A stretch of DNA of 64,000 nt from CAYOEJ01 sp964403015 (GCA_964403015.1 CAYOEJ010000006.1:1-64000), one strand, 5' to 3'. Shown: positions 24,719 to 34,354, counted from the stretch's first letter. The notes: a model not told the origin generated them from the letters alone. A program made the numbers and translations.

Positions 24719-26050
24719 ATGGGTCGACTATTTGGCACTGACGGCGTTCGCGGACTTGCGAATCGTGACATCACAGCACCGTTCGCACTGCAGCTGGGTG
24801 AGACCGCTGCGCGAGTTCTGGTGAAGGAAGGCATTTCCCACCGGCCGCGAGCTATTGTGGGTCGCGACACTCGCCTATCGTCTGGCATGCTTTCGCATTC
24901 GATCGCAGCGGGACTTGCGAGCGCCGGAGTCGATGTTGAACACGTGCGCGAAATTCCTACGCCGGGCGTCGCCTACCTGACGTCGTCTGGGGATTACGAT
25001 CTCGGCGTTGTGATCTCCGCATCGCACAACCCCATGCAAGATAACGGCATTAAGTTCATTAACGGGGACGGCTTTAAGCTCGACGACGCAATTGAGGACG
25101 AGATTGAAGAGCTTCTCGGACAAGATTGGGAACGCCCCACGGGAGCATCGGTGGGTTCGATCCGCGAGAAGGCCCTCGTGTCCGACCACGTCTACATGAG
25201 CCACCTGCGTTCGATTGGTGCCGACCTGTCCGGTCTGCGCATCGTGCTCGACTGCGCTAACGGCGCTGCCTACAGGGTGGCTCCCGCTGTGTTCCAGGAC
25301 CTCGGTGCCGACGTCATTACGATCAACGCCTCTCCTGACGGACGCAACATCAACGCCGATTGCGGCTCCACCCATCCAGAGCGCCTCCAGGCGATGGTCG
25401 TTGCTTGCGAGGCGGACTGCGGCTTTGCTTTCGACGGCGACGCCGATCGCTGCCTTGCTGTGGACCACACCGGAAAGCTTGTGGACGGCGATCAGATCAT
25501 GGGCATGCTCGCGGTCTCGCTGCGCGATCAGGGCAAGCTGGATAAGAACACGCTGGTTGTCACGGTGATGTCCAACCTTGGACTCACACTTGCCATGAAG
25601 GAAGCCGGAATTGACCTAGCTGTGACAGGGGTTGGCGACCGCTACGTGCTCGAAGAGATGGTTGCCAAGGGCTACGTGCTCGGAGGAGAGCAGTCCGGCC
25701 ACGTGATCAACTTGCATCACGCGACCACGGGAGATGGCACACTTACCGCCATTCTCATCGCCTCTGAGCTCGCTCGTAAGGGTGGAAAGCTCGCCGATCT
25801 CGTCGGCTTCGTCAAGCGCCTACCGCAGACTCTCATCAACGTTTCGAACGTGGATAAGACGCGCACCGACATCCTCGCCGACGACGTTGCCAAGGCTGAG
25901 GACGTGCTCGGTGAGACCGGCCGCGTGCTGTTGCGTCCCTCTGGTACCGAGCCACTTGTCCGCGTCATGGTGGAAGCCGCGACTCAAGAGCAGGCAGACA
26001 ACGTGGCGGAACGTCTAGCTGACGTGGTTGCAGCGAAGCTGGCACTGTAA
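24719..26050 (+). CDS. glmM: Phosphoglucosamine mutase
   Basis: Converts glucosamine-6-phosphate to glucosamine-1-phosphate for UDP-GlcNAc and peptidoglycan synthesis. The 443-residue protein begins MGRLFGTDGVRGLAN, carries the phosphoserine loop VISASHNPMQDNGIKF (Ser about residue 102), the metal-binding FDGDADRC and the C-terminal phosphate-binding LLRPSGTEPLVRVM. The ATG at 24719 is preceded by GGGAG. It stands convergent to coaA with four bases between them and 1 kb from glmS, its pathway partner. glmM following rpsI is a common actinobacterial order. Confidence 0.97.
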   Translation: MGRLFGTDGVRGLANRDITAPFALQLGETAARVLVKEGISHRPRAIVGRDTRLSSGMLSHSIAAGLASAGVDVEHVREIPTPGVAYLTSSGDYDLGVVISASHNPMQDNGIKFINGDGFKLDDAIEDEIEELLGQDWERPTGASVGSIREKALVSDHVYMSHLRSIGADLSGLRIVLDCANGAAYRVAPAVFQDLGADVITINASPDGRNINADCGSTHPERLQAMVVACEADCGFAFDGDADRCLAVDHTGKLVDGDQIMGMLAVSLRDQGKLDKNTLVVTVMSNLGLTLAMKEAGIDLAVTGVGDRYVLEEMVAKGYVLGGEQSGHVINLHHATTGDGTLTAILIASELARKGGKLADLVGFVKRLPQTLINVSNVDKTRTDILADDVAKAEDVLGETGRVLLRPSGTEPLVRVMVEAATQEQADNVAERLADVVAAKLAL

Positions 26051-26054
26051 GCGT

Positions 26055-26999
26055 TTAAAGCTTTCTCACTTCCACGGTTTCGATCGTATGCTCCATTCCC
26101 TTCGTGAGAACAACCGTGGCTCGGGATCGAGTCGGCGCGATGTTATCGCGAAGGTTTGGCAGGTTAATCGCCGACCAGATCGTGCGAGCTGTGGCGATCG
26201 CTTCTTCATCCGACATGCCGGCATAGTTGCGGAAGTAGGAGCGATCGTCAGCAAACGCCGTCGAGCGAAGCGTGAGGAAGCGATCCACGTACCAGTTCTC
26301 GAGAGCTTCTTCGGGTGCGTCAAGGTAGATCGAAAAATCGAAAAAGTCGGAGATCGCGAGCACGTTGCTTGATCCAGGACGCGCAGGCTGCAACACGTTA
26401 AGGCCTTCGATGATGAGGATGTCCGGTTGATCAACTGTGATGTACTCGTCCGGAAGAATGTCGTAGGCGGTGTGGTCGTAGACGGGCACCTGGACGTCGC
26501 GTTTTCCGGCCTTCACCTCGGCCAAAAAACGCAAGAGCGCACCGCGGTCATATGACTCGGGAAATCCTTTTCGGCCCATGAGGCCGCGCTCTTCAAGTAT
26601 GGCGTTGGAATACAGGAAGCCGTCGGTGGGAACGAGATCCACGTTTGGCGTTTGTGGCCAGCGGCGGAGCAGCTCCCGTAACAATCGAGCCGCCGTTGAT
26701 TTTCCAACGGACACCGAGCCGCCGATACCCACAATCCAAGGCACGCGGGCGTCGTCGTACCCAAGAAAGTCCTTCGACTCGCGAAAGAGCCTGCCAATAT
26801 TGCGCGCGTACATCTGCATGAGTGCAGATAGCGGCCGGTAAATTGCGTCAGCTTCCGCGAAACCGATGGGATCTCCAAGAGTCGAAAGTCGCGCGACGTC
26901 CTTACCGGTAAGAGGGAGGGCCGTGCTTTGCGCGAGATCAGACCACTGCTGGCGGGTGAAGGAGACGTAGGCGGAAAGATCGCTGGGGTTTGAATGCAT
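26055..26999 (-). CDS. coaA: Type I pantothenate kinase
   Basis: Phosphorylates pantothenate in the first step of coenzyme A synthesis. The 314-residue product has the P-loop GIGGSVSVGKSTAARLLRELL (about residues 92-112), the downstream TDGFLYSNAILEERGLMGRKGFPESYD and PVYDHTAYDI, all typical of prokaryotic CoaA, and the C-terminal LRDNIAPTRSRATVVLTKG. The usual GS(V/I)AVGKST reads GSVSVGKST. It is transcribed divergently from glmS across about 75 bases and convergently to glmM. Confidence 0.96.
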   Translation of the reverse strand: MHSNPSDLSAYVSFTRQQWSDLAQSTALPLTGKDVARLSTLGDPIGFAEADAIYRPLSALMQMYARNIGRLFRESKDFLGYDDARVPWIVGIGGSVSVGKSTAARLLRELLRRWPQTPNVDLVPTDGFLYSNAILEERGLMGRKGFPESYDRGALLRFLAEVKAGKRDVQVPVYDHTAYDILPDEYITVDQPDILIIEGLNVLQPARPGSSNVLAISDFFDFSIYLDAPEEALENWYVDRFLTLRSTAFADDRSYFRNYAGMSDEEAIATARTIWSAINLPNLRDNIAPTRSRATVVLTKGMEHTIETVEVRKL

Positions 27000-27075
27000 G
27001 ATGCTAGTTTTGCAGAATTTCGCTCAGAGTATGTCGAACTACTGCAAGAAACTGAGCGCCGGTATTCTTTCCTCC

Positions 27076-28935
27076 ATGTGTGGAATCGTTGGATATATCG
27101 GCCCTCGGACATCGTCCGACCAGCCGCTAAACGTTGTCCTTGAAGGCCTTACCCGCTTGGAGTACCGCGGATACGATTCGGCTGGTGTTGCGCTAGTCGG
27201 ATCCGATGGGCTCCACTACCGGAAAAAATCGGGGCGCGTGGATGACCTGCGCGCTGAGATCGCTAATGATCCACTCCCTAGCGCAATCGCCGCCATCGGT
27301 CATACTCGTTGGGCAACTCACGGTGCACCGTCGGACGCCAACTCCCACCCGCACGTCTCCCCAGACGGCCAGATTGCCATCGTTCACAATGGCATCATTG
27401 AAAACCATACGGAATTGCGCGATCAGCTGGCCGCCAGCGGTGCGCAGTTCTCCTCCGAAACCGACTCTGAAGTCGTGGCCCACCTCATCGCCGCCGATAT
27501 CGCGACAACCCAGGATTTGACGACGTCGGTCAAGAACGTGGTGCAGATGCTGGAAGGGTCGTACACGATTGTTGCTATCGCGGCCAACCAACCCGATCGC
27601 GTGGTTGCTGCTCGACGCAACTCTCCGCTCGTCGTCGGAATTGGCGACGGCGAGAACTTCCTTGGTTCCGACGTCGCAGCATTCGTGGGGCACACGCGCC
27701 AAGCGCTCGCCATCGACCAGGATCAGATCGTCACGTTGACAGCGGAGTCAGTCGAGGTCACGGACATTGCGGGCAACCCCGCCGAGGGCGAGGCCTACGA
27801 AGTGGACTGGGATCTCGAGACCGCCATGCACGATGGGTACGAGAACTTCATGGCGAAGGAGATCCACGACCAGCCGATGGCTGTTGCGGAAACCCTCCGT
27901 GGCCGCCTCACCAAGGACGGGCGTCTGCAGCTTGACGAACTGAGGATCTCCGAGCACGAGCTGCGTTCGATCGACAAGATCATCGTGGTTGCGTGTGGGA
28001 CCGCGGCATATGCGGGACACGTTGCAAAATACGCCATTGAACACTGGTGCCGTATCCCGGTTGAGGTGGAGCTCGCCCACGAGTTCCGCTACCGCGATCC
28101 GGTGGTTAATTCCAAGACCCTCGTTGTCGCCATCTCGCAGTCGGGCGAAACCATGGACACGCTGATGGCGGTCCGACATGCGTCTGAGCAGGGCTCTCGC
28201 GTCTTATCGATCATCAATACCTACGGATCGACGATCGCGCGTGAGTCGGATGCGGTTCTCTACACGCACGCTGGACCAGAAGTTGCCGTGGCCTCGACAA
28301 AGGCCTTCACCGCCCAAATCACGGCCTGTTACCTGCTGGGTCTATATTTGGCAGAGCTGCGCGGCAACAAGTACGCCGACGAGGTCGCGGGTTACATGGA
28401 CGAGCTGTCCAAGATGCCTGCCCGGATCGAGAAGGTCCTCGAACAGGAAGATGCCATCAAGGATCTCGCCCGGAATATGCGCGAGACGACCTCGGTCCTT
28501 TTCCTCGGTAGGCACGTGGGCTTCCCCATCGCGATGGAAGGCGCGCTGAAGCTCAAGGAGCTCGCCTACATTCATGCGGAAGGCTTTGCCGCAGGCGAGC
28601 TCAAGCACGGTCCCATTGCGCTTGTTGAAGAGGGACTGCCGATCTTCTTCATTGTGCCAACGCCGCGCCGTCCGCTCCTACACTCAAAGGTCATCTCTAA
28701 CCTGCACGAGGTTCGCGCACGTGGCGCTCGCGCCATCGTCATCGCCGAGGAGGGGGACGAGGCAGTCAACGAGCACGCAGAGTTCGTGATCCGAGTTCCG
28801 CGCGATACACCCACGCTCATGATGCCGCTGGTCACCATCATCCCGTTGCAAATCTTCGCGTGCGAGCTTGCGCAGGTCAAGGGCTACGACGTCGATAAGC
28901 CCCGAAACCTCGCAAAGTCAGTAACTGTGGAATGA
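27076..28935 (+). CDS. glmS: Glutamine--fructose-6-phosphate aminotransferase (isomerising)
   Basis: Makes glucosamine-6-phosphate from fructose-6-phosphate and glutamine. The 619-residue protein begins MCGIVGYIG, with the Cys nucleophile exposed after Met removal, then the glutaminase domain (LEYRGYDSAGVAL, HTRWATHGAPSDANSHPH) and two SIS sugar-isomerase domains (ISQSGETMDTL; end RNLAKSVTVE). The ATG at 27076 is dictated by the catalytic Cys. No ribosome binding site is evident upstream, so translation may be leaderless or weak. No glmS ribozyme-like element is seen. nnr follows after 27 bases. Confidence 0.98.
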   Translation: MCGIVGYIGPRTSSDQPLNVVLEGLTRLEYRGYDSAGVALVGSDGLHYRKKSGRVDDLRAEIANDPLPSAIAAIGHTRWATHGAPSDANSHPHVSPDGQIAIVHNGIIENHTELRDQLAASGAQFSSETDSEVVAHLIAADIATTQDLTTSVKNVVQMLEGSYTIVAIAANQPDRVVAARRNSPLVVGIGDGENFLGSDVAAFVGHTRQALAIDQDQIVTLTAESVEVTDIAGNPAEGEAYEVDWDLETAMHDGYENFMAKEIHDQPMAVAETLRGRLTKDGRLQLDELRISEHELRSIDKIIVVACGTAAYAGHVAKYAIEHWCRIPVEVELAHEFRYRDPVVNSKTLVVAISQSGETMDTLMAVRHASEQGSRVLSIINTYGSTIARESDAVLYTHAGPEVAVASTKAFTAQITACYLLGLYLAELRGNKYADEVAGYMDELSKMPARIEKVLEQEDAIKDLARNMRETTSVLFLGRHVGFPIAMEGALKLKELAYIHAEGFAAGELKHGPIALVEEGLPIFFIVPTPRRPLLHSKVISNLHEVRARGARAIVIAEEGDEAVNEHAEFVIRVPRDTPTLMMPLVTIIPLQIFACELAQVKGYDVDKPRNLAKSVTVE

Positions 28936-28962
28936 TCGAGCCATAGCCTGAAGGAGGCCACC

Positions 28963-30492
28963 ATGGATCGCGCCTACCGCGCAGCAGATGTTCGCAGTGC
29001 AGAAGAGCCACTTTTAGAGGCGGGCGAGCCGCTCATGCAAAGGGCGTCCTATGCCGTGGCGAATAGGGCGGTGCGCTACATTCGGTCGAAGGCATTGCGA
29101 GTTCCAGGTTCCACTGTGCTGGCGATTGTCGGGCCCGGAAATAACGGCGGGGATGCGCTGCATGCGGCTGCCTACCTTGCACGCCGCGGCATGTCAGTTA
29201 CCGCGGCGTACCAAGGCTCGGTCCATGAGGAGGGTCTTGAGGCGGCTCGGGGCGCGCGTGTTCGCCTCTATGACCTCGCACTATCCGAGGACCCGGATGC
29301 CCTGCTTCGCAAGCTTGCCTTTGACGCTGGCATCTGGATCGATGGCATGCTGGGCATCGGAGCGAGCGGGGGCGCTCGCGAGCCGTACTCGCACTGGATT
29401 GAGGTTCTTAACCACGAACGCCAAGTGAGTCCGGATGAACCGTTCGTGATCGCCGTCGACATCCCATCAGGTCTGGGGGTAGACAGCGCAACGGTTCCAG
29501 GTCCAGTTTTGCGCGCCGACGCTACCGTGGCGATGGGCTGCGCCAAGCCGGCTCACCTGTTGCCGCCAGCTCGACACTACTGTGGCGAGCTCGACGTTGT
29601 TGAGCTTGGGTTCTTCGCACACCTGCCCTCGGAGCCCGCGGTGATCGAGCTTTCCGACGCCGATGTAGCAGACGCATGGGATATCCCCAGCATCGACGAC
29701 CACAAATACACTCGCGGCGTGGTGGGCATGCTAACTGGCTCATCGACCTATCCCGGCGCCGCAGTGCTGGGAGTTGGGGGAGCACTTGCGACCGGCCCGG
29801 GGATGGTGCGTTACCTAGGAAGTAGCGATGAAGTAGTTCGACGCTATCCGGAAGTAGTGAGTGCCGATGGGCAAGTTCAGGCATGGGTGATCGGCTCTGG
29901 TTTGGACGACGACGCCGGTGCCAGTCGTTTTCTTCAGCGCGCGCTGGAAGATGAAGTTCCGGTGGTCTTGGATGCCGGGGCCATCGCGCTTCTGGGTGAT
30001 TTCGATGTCCCTTCGGCCGTGGTGATCACTCCGCACGAGGGCGAGATAACGGCACTTCTTAATGCGCGTGGCGAATCGATTTCACGCGACCAGGTACATG
30101 CCGCTCCGGCGCGCGCCGCACGTCTTGCAGCAACACTCACCGGGGCTACCGTCTTACTCAAGGGCGCTACCGACGTCGTTGCCGCCCCCGCAGGTCCGCT
30201 CTACGCTCAAGGAGGCGCTCCCGCATGGCGAGCAACCGCAGGCGCTGGAGACGTACTCGCGGGTATCCTTGGCGGCCTCTTGGCAGGTTACGGAGACGAG
30301 CTGAAGGAGCTCGGCGCCGGCCACGGTGTGCCAGCCCGCCTGGCAGCGGCTGCCACACATATCCATGCCAGCGCTGCGACCATCGCCTCGGGCGCCGGAG
30401 AGGGCATTGGCGCTCCAATATCTGCCAGCGATATTGTGGACGCGCTCCCCGCCGTGATTTACGGCATTCTCAATCCAAAGGACCATGAGTGA
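28963..30492 (+). CDS. nnr: Bifunctional NAD(P)H-hydrate epimerase / dehydratase
   Basis: Repairs damaged NAD(P)H hydrates. The N-terminal epimerase domain (about 1-215) contains the NAD(P)HX-binding loop VGPGNNGGDALHAAAYLARRG; the C-terminal ADP-dependent dehydratase domain contains ITPHEGEI, VLLKGATDVV and the catalytic ATAGAGDVLAGILGGLLAG. Length of 509 is normal for the fusion. It lies between glmS and alr and overlaps the latter by four bases (GTGA), an order widespread in actinobacteria. AAGGAGG precedes the ATG. Confidence 0.95.
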   Translation: MDRAYRAADVRSAEEPLLEAGEPLMQRASYAVANRAVRYIRSKALRVPGSTVLAIVGPGNNGGDALHAAAYLARRGMSVTAAYQGSVHEEGLEAARGARVRLYDLALSEDPDALLRKLAFDAGIWIDGMLGIGASGGAREPYSHWIEVLNHERQVSPDEPFVIAVDIPSGLGVDSATVPGPVLRADATVAMGCAKPAHLLPPARHYCGELDVVELGFFAHLPSEPAVIELSDADVADAWDIPSIDDHKYTRGVVGMLTGSSTYPGAAVLGVGGALATGPGMVRYLGSSDEVVRRYPEVVSADGQVQAWVIGSGLDDDAGASRFLQRALEDEVPVVLDAGAIALLGDFDVPSAVVITPHEGEITALLNARGESISRDQVHAAPARAARLAATLTGATVLLKGATDVVAAPAGPLYAQGGAPAWRATAGAGDVLAGILGGLLAGYGDELKELGAGHGVPARLAAAATHIHASAATIASGAGEGIGAPISASDIVDALPAVIYGILNPKDHE

Positions 30493-31625
30493 ATTCCCTC
30501 GAGTTTTCTTCGGCCTATCCTTCGCGCGCGCTCATCTCTCACGCGGCATTCACCCACAACGTGGATGTAATCACGCATGCGACGCGATCGGATGTCATGG
30601 CAGTCGTCAAGGCTGATGCCTACGGCCATGGCGGGCAGCGGATTGGCCGGTGGGCGAGTGAACTAGGAATCTCCTGGCTCGGTGTGGCTCAGTTAGGAGA
30701 GGCGCTTGCCCTGAGAGAGGTCATCCCTCAGGGCCGCATGCTGAGTTGGCTCTATGCGCCCGGCGCGCCTTTCGCGCGTGCGATTTACGCGGGCATTGAC
30801 CTCGGTATTGGGTCCGCTTGGGCGCTCAAGGAAGTCGCCGACGCCGCTTCGGCCATTGGTGTGCCAGCGCGCGTTCATCTCGAGGTCGATACGGGAATGT
30901 CGCGTGGCGGTTTCTCTCTCGAAGAGCTCCATCAGGCGGCTCCGAGTATTGCAGGGCTTCGCTCGGAGGGCGCGATAGAGACGGTTGGGCTGTGGTCACA
31001 TCTGGCGTGTGGCGATGAGGTGGAAGCGGCCTTCACGGGTGTTCAAATTGACGTGTTTGAGCAGGCCCGTGAGATTGTGGCGCGCGCTGGAATCGAAATC
31101 GAGATTCTCCACTTAGCTGCCTCGACTGGCGTTCTGTGGCATCCGCAAACGCATTACGATTTGGTGCGCCCGGGCATCATGCTCTACGGTCTGAGTCCGG
31201 CTCCCGGACGCGCATCCGCACAAGAACTTGATCTGCGGCCGGTGATGCAGCTCGAAGCCGACGTCGTCGTTACTCGGGAGGTTCCCGAGGGCGCTGGGGT
31301 GAGCTACGGACACACGTATGTCACCACCTCCGCGGAGAGTCTTGCGGTGGTTCCTCTCGGATATGCCGACGGCATTCCGCGCGAGGCATCGAACGGCGCG
31401 GGAGTGACCATCAACGGGAGACTTGCTCCCATTCGGGGTCGAGTCTGTATGGATCAACTGATTGTTGCGGCTCCTGACGCCAAGATGGGCGATTCTGCCG
31501 TTCTGTTTGGGGATAGCCGTCATGGATACCGCACGGCGGACGATTGGGGTTTGGAAACAGGCACTTTGGGCTATGAAATCGTCACCCGTATAGGCACGCG
31601 TGTTCCGCGCATCAGTGTTGACTAG
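30489..31625 (+). CDS. alr: Alanine racemase
   Basis: A PLP enzyme giving D-alanine for peptidoglycan. The 378-residue protein has the PLP-lysine motif MAVVKADAYGHGG (Lys at about residue 41), the phosphate-binding and catalytic tyrosine region EGAGVSYGHTYVTTS and GRVCMDQLIV. The GTG start lies in the GTGA overlap with nnr. With glmM, glmS and nnr it forms a neighbourhood devoted to cell-wall precursors and cofactor repair. The last codons lie in a 12-bp tandem repeat that includes the stop. Confidence 0.96.
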   Translation: MNSLEFSSAYPSRALISHAAFTHNVDVITHATRSDVMAVVKADAYGHGGQRIGRWASELGISWLGVAQLGEALALREVIPQGRMLSWLYAPGAPFARAIYAGIDLGIGSAWALKEVADAASAIGVPARVHLEVDTGMSRGGFSLEELHQAAPSIAGLRSEGAIETVGLWSHLACGDEVEAAFTGVQIDVFEQAREIVARAGIEIEILHLAASTGVLWHPQTHYDLVRPGIMLYGLSPAPGRASAQELDLRPVMQLEADVVVTREVPEGAGVSYGHTYVTTSAESLAVVPLGYADGIPREASNGAGVTINGRLAPIRGRVCMDQLIVAAPDAKMGDSAVLFGDSRHGYRTADDWGLETGTLGYEIVTRIGTRVPRISVD

Positions 31626-31652
31626 AACGATGACTAGAACGTTGACTAGAAC
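31617..31652. repeat. Tandem repeat, 3 x 12 bp, spanning the alr stop codon
   Basis: Three consecutive 12-bp units, GTTGACTAGAAC / GATGACTAGAAC / GTTGACTAGAAC, at 31617, 31629 and 31641. The TAG in the first unit is the alr stop codon. Each further unit repeats the same stop in the same frame, so changes in copy number would not alter the protein. Confidence 0.95.
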
Positions 31653-31713
31653 CCAACGAAGTCGAAGTGATTGTGTCTGCTGGCGTAGAATGTGTGCGAA
31701 CTAAGGAGAAGCA

Positions 31714-32238
31714 ATGGCATTCACTCTAGAGGTCCCACTTGCATCAGACATCCAGGCGGTGGGTGCGGCTCTTGGCCGAGCCGCGAGGCCGGGCGACCTC
31801 GTCATGCTCACCGGACCATTAGGCGCTGGCAAGACGACGATGGCGCAGGGAATTGCGCGAGGACTCGGGGTCACTGGAAAGGTATCGTCTCCAACGTTCG
31901 TTATCGCCCAGATTCATCATGGCGAAACCATGGATATGGTGCACGTGGATGCCTACCGGCTTTCGTCGATCGAAGAACTTGACGCACTTGATCTCGATAC
32001 CACTCTTGAAGAGTCATTGACCGTAATCGAGTGGGGTAGGGGCAAGGTCGAAGTTCTCTCCGATAACCGACTTGAAATCATCATCGAGCGTCCCGAGGGG
32101 TCCGAGGCCGGTGAAGACCCCGCGGATCTCATTACAGATGCGCCGCGAGTTCTTCTGTTCGACCCCTACGGGACTCGTGGGCACGAATTGCTGGAAGACC
32201 TGATGGGTGAATTGCCGCTCTCGGAGACGCGGCAGTGA
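31714..32238 (+). CDS. tsaE: tRNA threonylcarbamoyladenosine biosynthesis ATPase TsaE
   Basis: The ATPase that drives the TsaBDE complex in t6A37 synthesis. The 174-residue protein has Walker A LTGPLGAGKTTMAQGIARGLG (about residues 31-51), then VSSPTFVIAQIH, MVHVDAYRLSSIEELDALDLD and VIEWGRG, the family signature. AAGGAGAAGCA precedes the ATG and a TAGAAT (31686-31691) could be the -10 element. It overlaps the next gene by four bases (GTGA). The C-terminal about 40 residues are a variable tail. Confidence 0.95.
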   Translation: MAFTLEVPLASDIQAVGAALGRAARPGDLVMLTGPLGAGKTTMAQGIARGLGVTGKVSSPTFVIAQIHHGETMDMVHVDAYRLSSIEELDALDLDTTLEESLTVIEWGRGKVEVLSDNRLEIIIERPEGSEAGEDPADLITDAPRVLLFDPYGTRGHELLEDLMGELPLSETRQ

Positions 32239-33140
32239 AGCTGCGTTCTCTTTTCATCGCGATCATCGGAGCGCTCATGCTCGTGGCCGCGCCGGCGCAC
32301 GCGGCCATCACGCCACAAGATGGCGATGAGACGGCTGGTCCAGAGATTCCAGCTGAAGTGGCCCAAGAATTCGAAGAGTCCGCGCCTACGCTGGTGAGCG
32401 CACGCGGAATCGAAGCTTTTCCCGAAGCGAGTGCCGAAGAGATTTCCAGCTACACCATCGGAACTCCCATCAGGGTTGCCGAGATGGCAACGAATGCTAG
32501 CGTGCCTGAAGCCGCGTTGCTCGACGTATCTCGATGGGCGGCCCCCATCAGCGACGACGAAGGGCCGGTTGGAGCAGTTTCACTCATTTCGGGTGCAGAT
32601 AACCTCGACGACGCCATGGTGGTTGGCGATACGAGGCTTGGAACCGAGCTGGCTGCCGAGCAGGTGGGCCAAATTGTCATTTTCGATCCGGAGTTCGTGG
32701 CGTGGTTTGTCCTACGTGACCAGGCAATTGAGCCGGCAGATGTTTCCGGTGCCAACGTAGTTTTGGGAACTGTCCCATTTGAAGACTTCCTCCACCAGCG
32801 CATTCGCCTCCTCGATAGGCAAGCCATTCCAACGAGTCCTTCGGATCCCGTGGTTGATCCCGTCGAGGACTCCGGAATCTCTATTATTCAAGTCCTTATC
32901 ATTCTGCTCGGCCTCATTGCCATAGTGACCACGTCATTGATTTGGCTGCGGTGGGATCAAAACCGAGGCGAAGAGTTCTTCGAAGAAGAAGAGGAAGAAG
33001 ACCTGACAGTGAATCGAAAAGGCGTGGTGGGCACCCACGAATCGAAGCCACGATTCAAAGATTCGGCAGGCACAGTCAGCATCTACCAGCGTCCTAAGTC
33101 TTCAAAAATCGAGTCCGACCCAGACGGAGATACCGTATGA
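32235..33140 (+). CDS. Secreted/membrane-anchored protein of unknown function between tsaE and tsaB
   Basis: A 301-residue protein I do not recognise. Residues 1-23 are a signal peptide with an AHA cleavage site; an acidic, extracytoplasmic domain of about 190 residues follows. A single hydrophobic helix (about 214-237, IIQVLIILLGLIAIVTTSLI) is followed by a cytosolic tail with a run of acidic residues (EEFFEEEEEED) and a basic, Ser/Lys-rich end. It overlaps tsaE and tsaB by four bases each, so it is translationally coupled to two tRNA-modification genes though its topology is that of a surface protein. Confidence 0.8.
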   Translation: MKLRSLFIAIIGALMLVAAPAHAAITPQDGDETAGPEIPAEVAQEFEESAPTLVSARGIEAFPEASAEEISSYTIGTPIRVAEMATNASVPEAALLDVSRWAAPISDDEGPVGAVSLISGADNLDDAMVVGDTRLGTELAAEQVGQIVIFDPEFVAWFVLRDQAIEPADVSGANVVLGTVPFEDFLHQRIRLLDRQAIPTSPSDPVVDPVEDSGISIIQVLIILLGLIAIVTTSLIWLRWDQNRGEEFFEEEEEEDLTVNRKGVVGTHESKPRFKDSAGTVSIYQRPKSSKIESDPDGDTV

Positions 33141-33847
33141 AATTTCTGACCATTGATGCCTCCACCGGCGTAATCGTTGGCGTGTGTGATTCCGAGCTCG
33201 GTGAGGTCCAAGAACTGGCAGTTGCTCACTCCGAAGACACTCGCCATCACGCCGAAAGCTTGAGCCCACTCATTTCTCAGGTGCTTGGTGAGGCGGGTGT
33301 CCAAAAGCCGGATGCCATCATCGTGGGAACGGGTCCGGGTGCTTTTACAGGTCTTCGCGCCGGACTGGTGACGGCGCGAACCCTTGCGCGTGCATGGGAC
33401 GTCCCGATCTACGGGTTGTCCTCACTGGAGGTACTGGCGCTCGCGGCAGCGGATGCTGGCGCAAATATCATCGTGCCCATCATTGACGCGCGTCGACGCG
33501 AGGTCTTTACTCTTCGCGCCCGGGCCATGGGCGGCGACGACGTGGAAATCTTAGCGGACGTCAGTGTGATCGCACCGGCCGAGTTAGGTGAGCAGCTGCG
33601 CCGCGATCCCGCCATTGTCGCGTCTGTCTCCGATGCGCTCTACCCAGACCTGCCCGGCGAACGACTGACGGTCGCCGCGCAGCCAACCGTGATGGTTCGA
33701 CTCCTTCAGTCCCGCCTAGCGCGAAGAGAAGCCGGCGAAGAGCTCGATCTAGGCACGGAACCGCAATACCTTCGCCGTCCCGATGTACACGGCGGCGCAC
33801 ACGCGCAACCTGCCGCGACGTCCAATCCCTACGGGGAGAACAACTAG
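33137..33847 (+). CDS. tsaB: tRNA threonylcarbamoyladenosine biosynthesis protein TsaB
   Basis: A 236-residue ASKHA-fold partner of TsaD. The start MKFLTIDASTGVIVGV, the HHAESLSPLISQVL helix, IIVGTGPGAFTGLRAGLVTARTLA and VPIIDARRREVFT are diagnostic. TsaB lacks catalytic residues and scaffolds TsaD. It overlaps the preceding gene by four bases (ATGA) and is followed nine bases later by rimI. Confidence 0.95.
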   Translation: MKFLTIDASTGVIVGVCDSELGEVQELAVAHSEDTRHHAESLSPLISQVLGEAGVQKPDAIIVGTGPGAFTGLRAGLVTARTLARAWDVPIYGLSSLEVLALAAADAGANIIVPIIDARRREVFTLRARAMGGDDVEILADVSVIAPAELGEQLRRDPAIVASVSDALYPDLPGERLTVAAQPTVMVRLLQSRLARREAGEELDLGTEPQYLRRPDVHGGAHAQPAATSNPYGENN

Positions 33848-33856
33848 GTCGCGATC

Positions 33857-34354
33857 GTGGAACCGCGCGAGTGGTACGGTTTTCACCTGCTCACGCCCCC
33901 TGCCGGATGGGCGAGCAGGCTCGCTTCGTTTGACCTTGAAAACTTCGCGCGGGATGCGTGGTCCGAACATATCTGGAACGACGAACTCCAAGCCAGCGAT
34001 CGCTCCTACCTCGTCGTCGTCGATAAACCAAGCCCGATCCAAAGTGTTGGCTCGTTACTTGCCGTCGGTGGGATCTCGCACGGCCCCGATGCCGAGCTGC
34101 TGACGATCGCGGTCGCATCCAACGCGCGCCGAAAGCGGCTGGGAGAAAGGTTGTTGGCGGAGCTCTTGGATATCTCGTGGTCCCACGGCGCCGAGGCAGT
34201 GTATTTGGAAGTTCGCGCCAAAGATGAAGGCGCGCAGGCGCTGTATCGCAGGGCCGGTTTTGAGCCTGTTGGCCTACGGAGAAAGTACTATTCTGACGAC
34301 GACGCACTCGTCATGAGACTCGCCGCTGAATTTCGCTCACAAACACTCACATAA
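33857..34354 (+). CDS. rimI: Ribosomal protein S18 alanine N-acetyltransferase (GNAT)
   Basis: A 165-residue GNAT protein. The acetyl-CoA binding segment reads VASNARRKRLGERLLAELLD (the Q/RxxGxG/A loop as RRKRLG) and the C-terminal GAEAVYLEVRAKDEGAQALYRRAGFEPVGLRRKYY is typical of RimI. It starts with GTG nine bases after tsaB. The tsaB-rimI-tsaD order is conserved in actinobacteria; here tsaD comes only after the sdh operon. Confidence 0.88.
   Translation: MEPREWYGFHLLTPPAGWASRLASFDLENFARDAWSEHIWNDELQASDRSYLVVVDKPSPIQSVGSLLAVGGISHGPDAELLTIAVASNARRKRLGERLLAELLDISWSHGAEAVYLEVRAKDEGAQALYRRAGFEPVGLRRKYYSDDDALVMRLAAEFRSQTLT

Noticed and set aside
27000..27075. Upstream extension of glmS to an ATG near 26998
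   Set aside because: GlmS must begin Met-Cys so that the cysteine is the N-terminal nucleophile; the extension has no homology.
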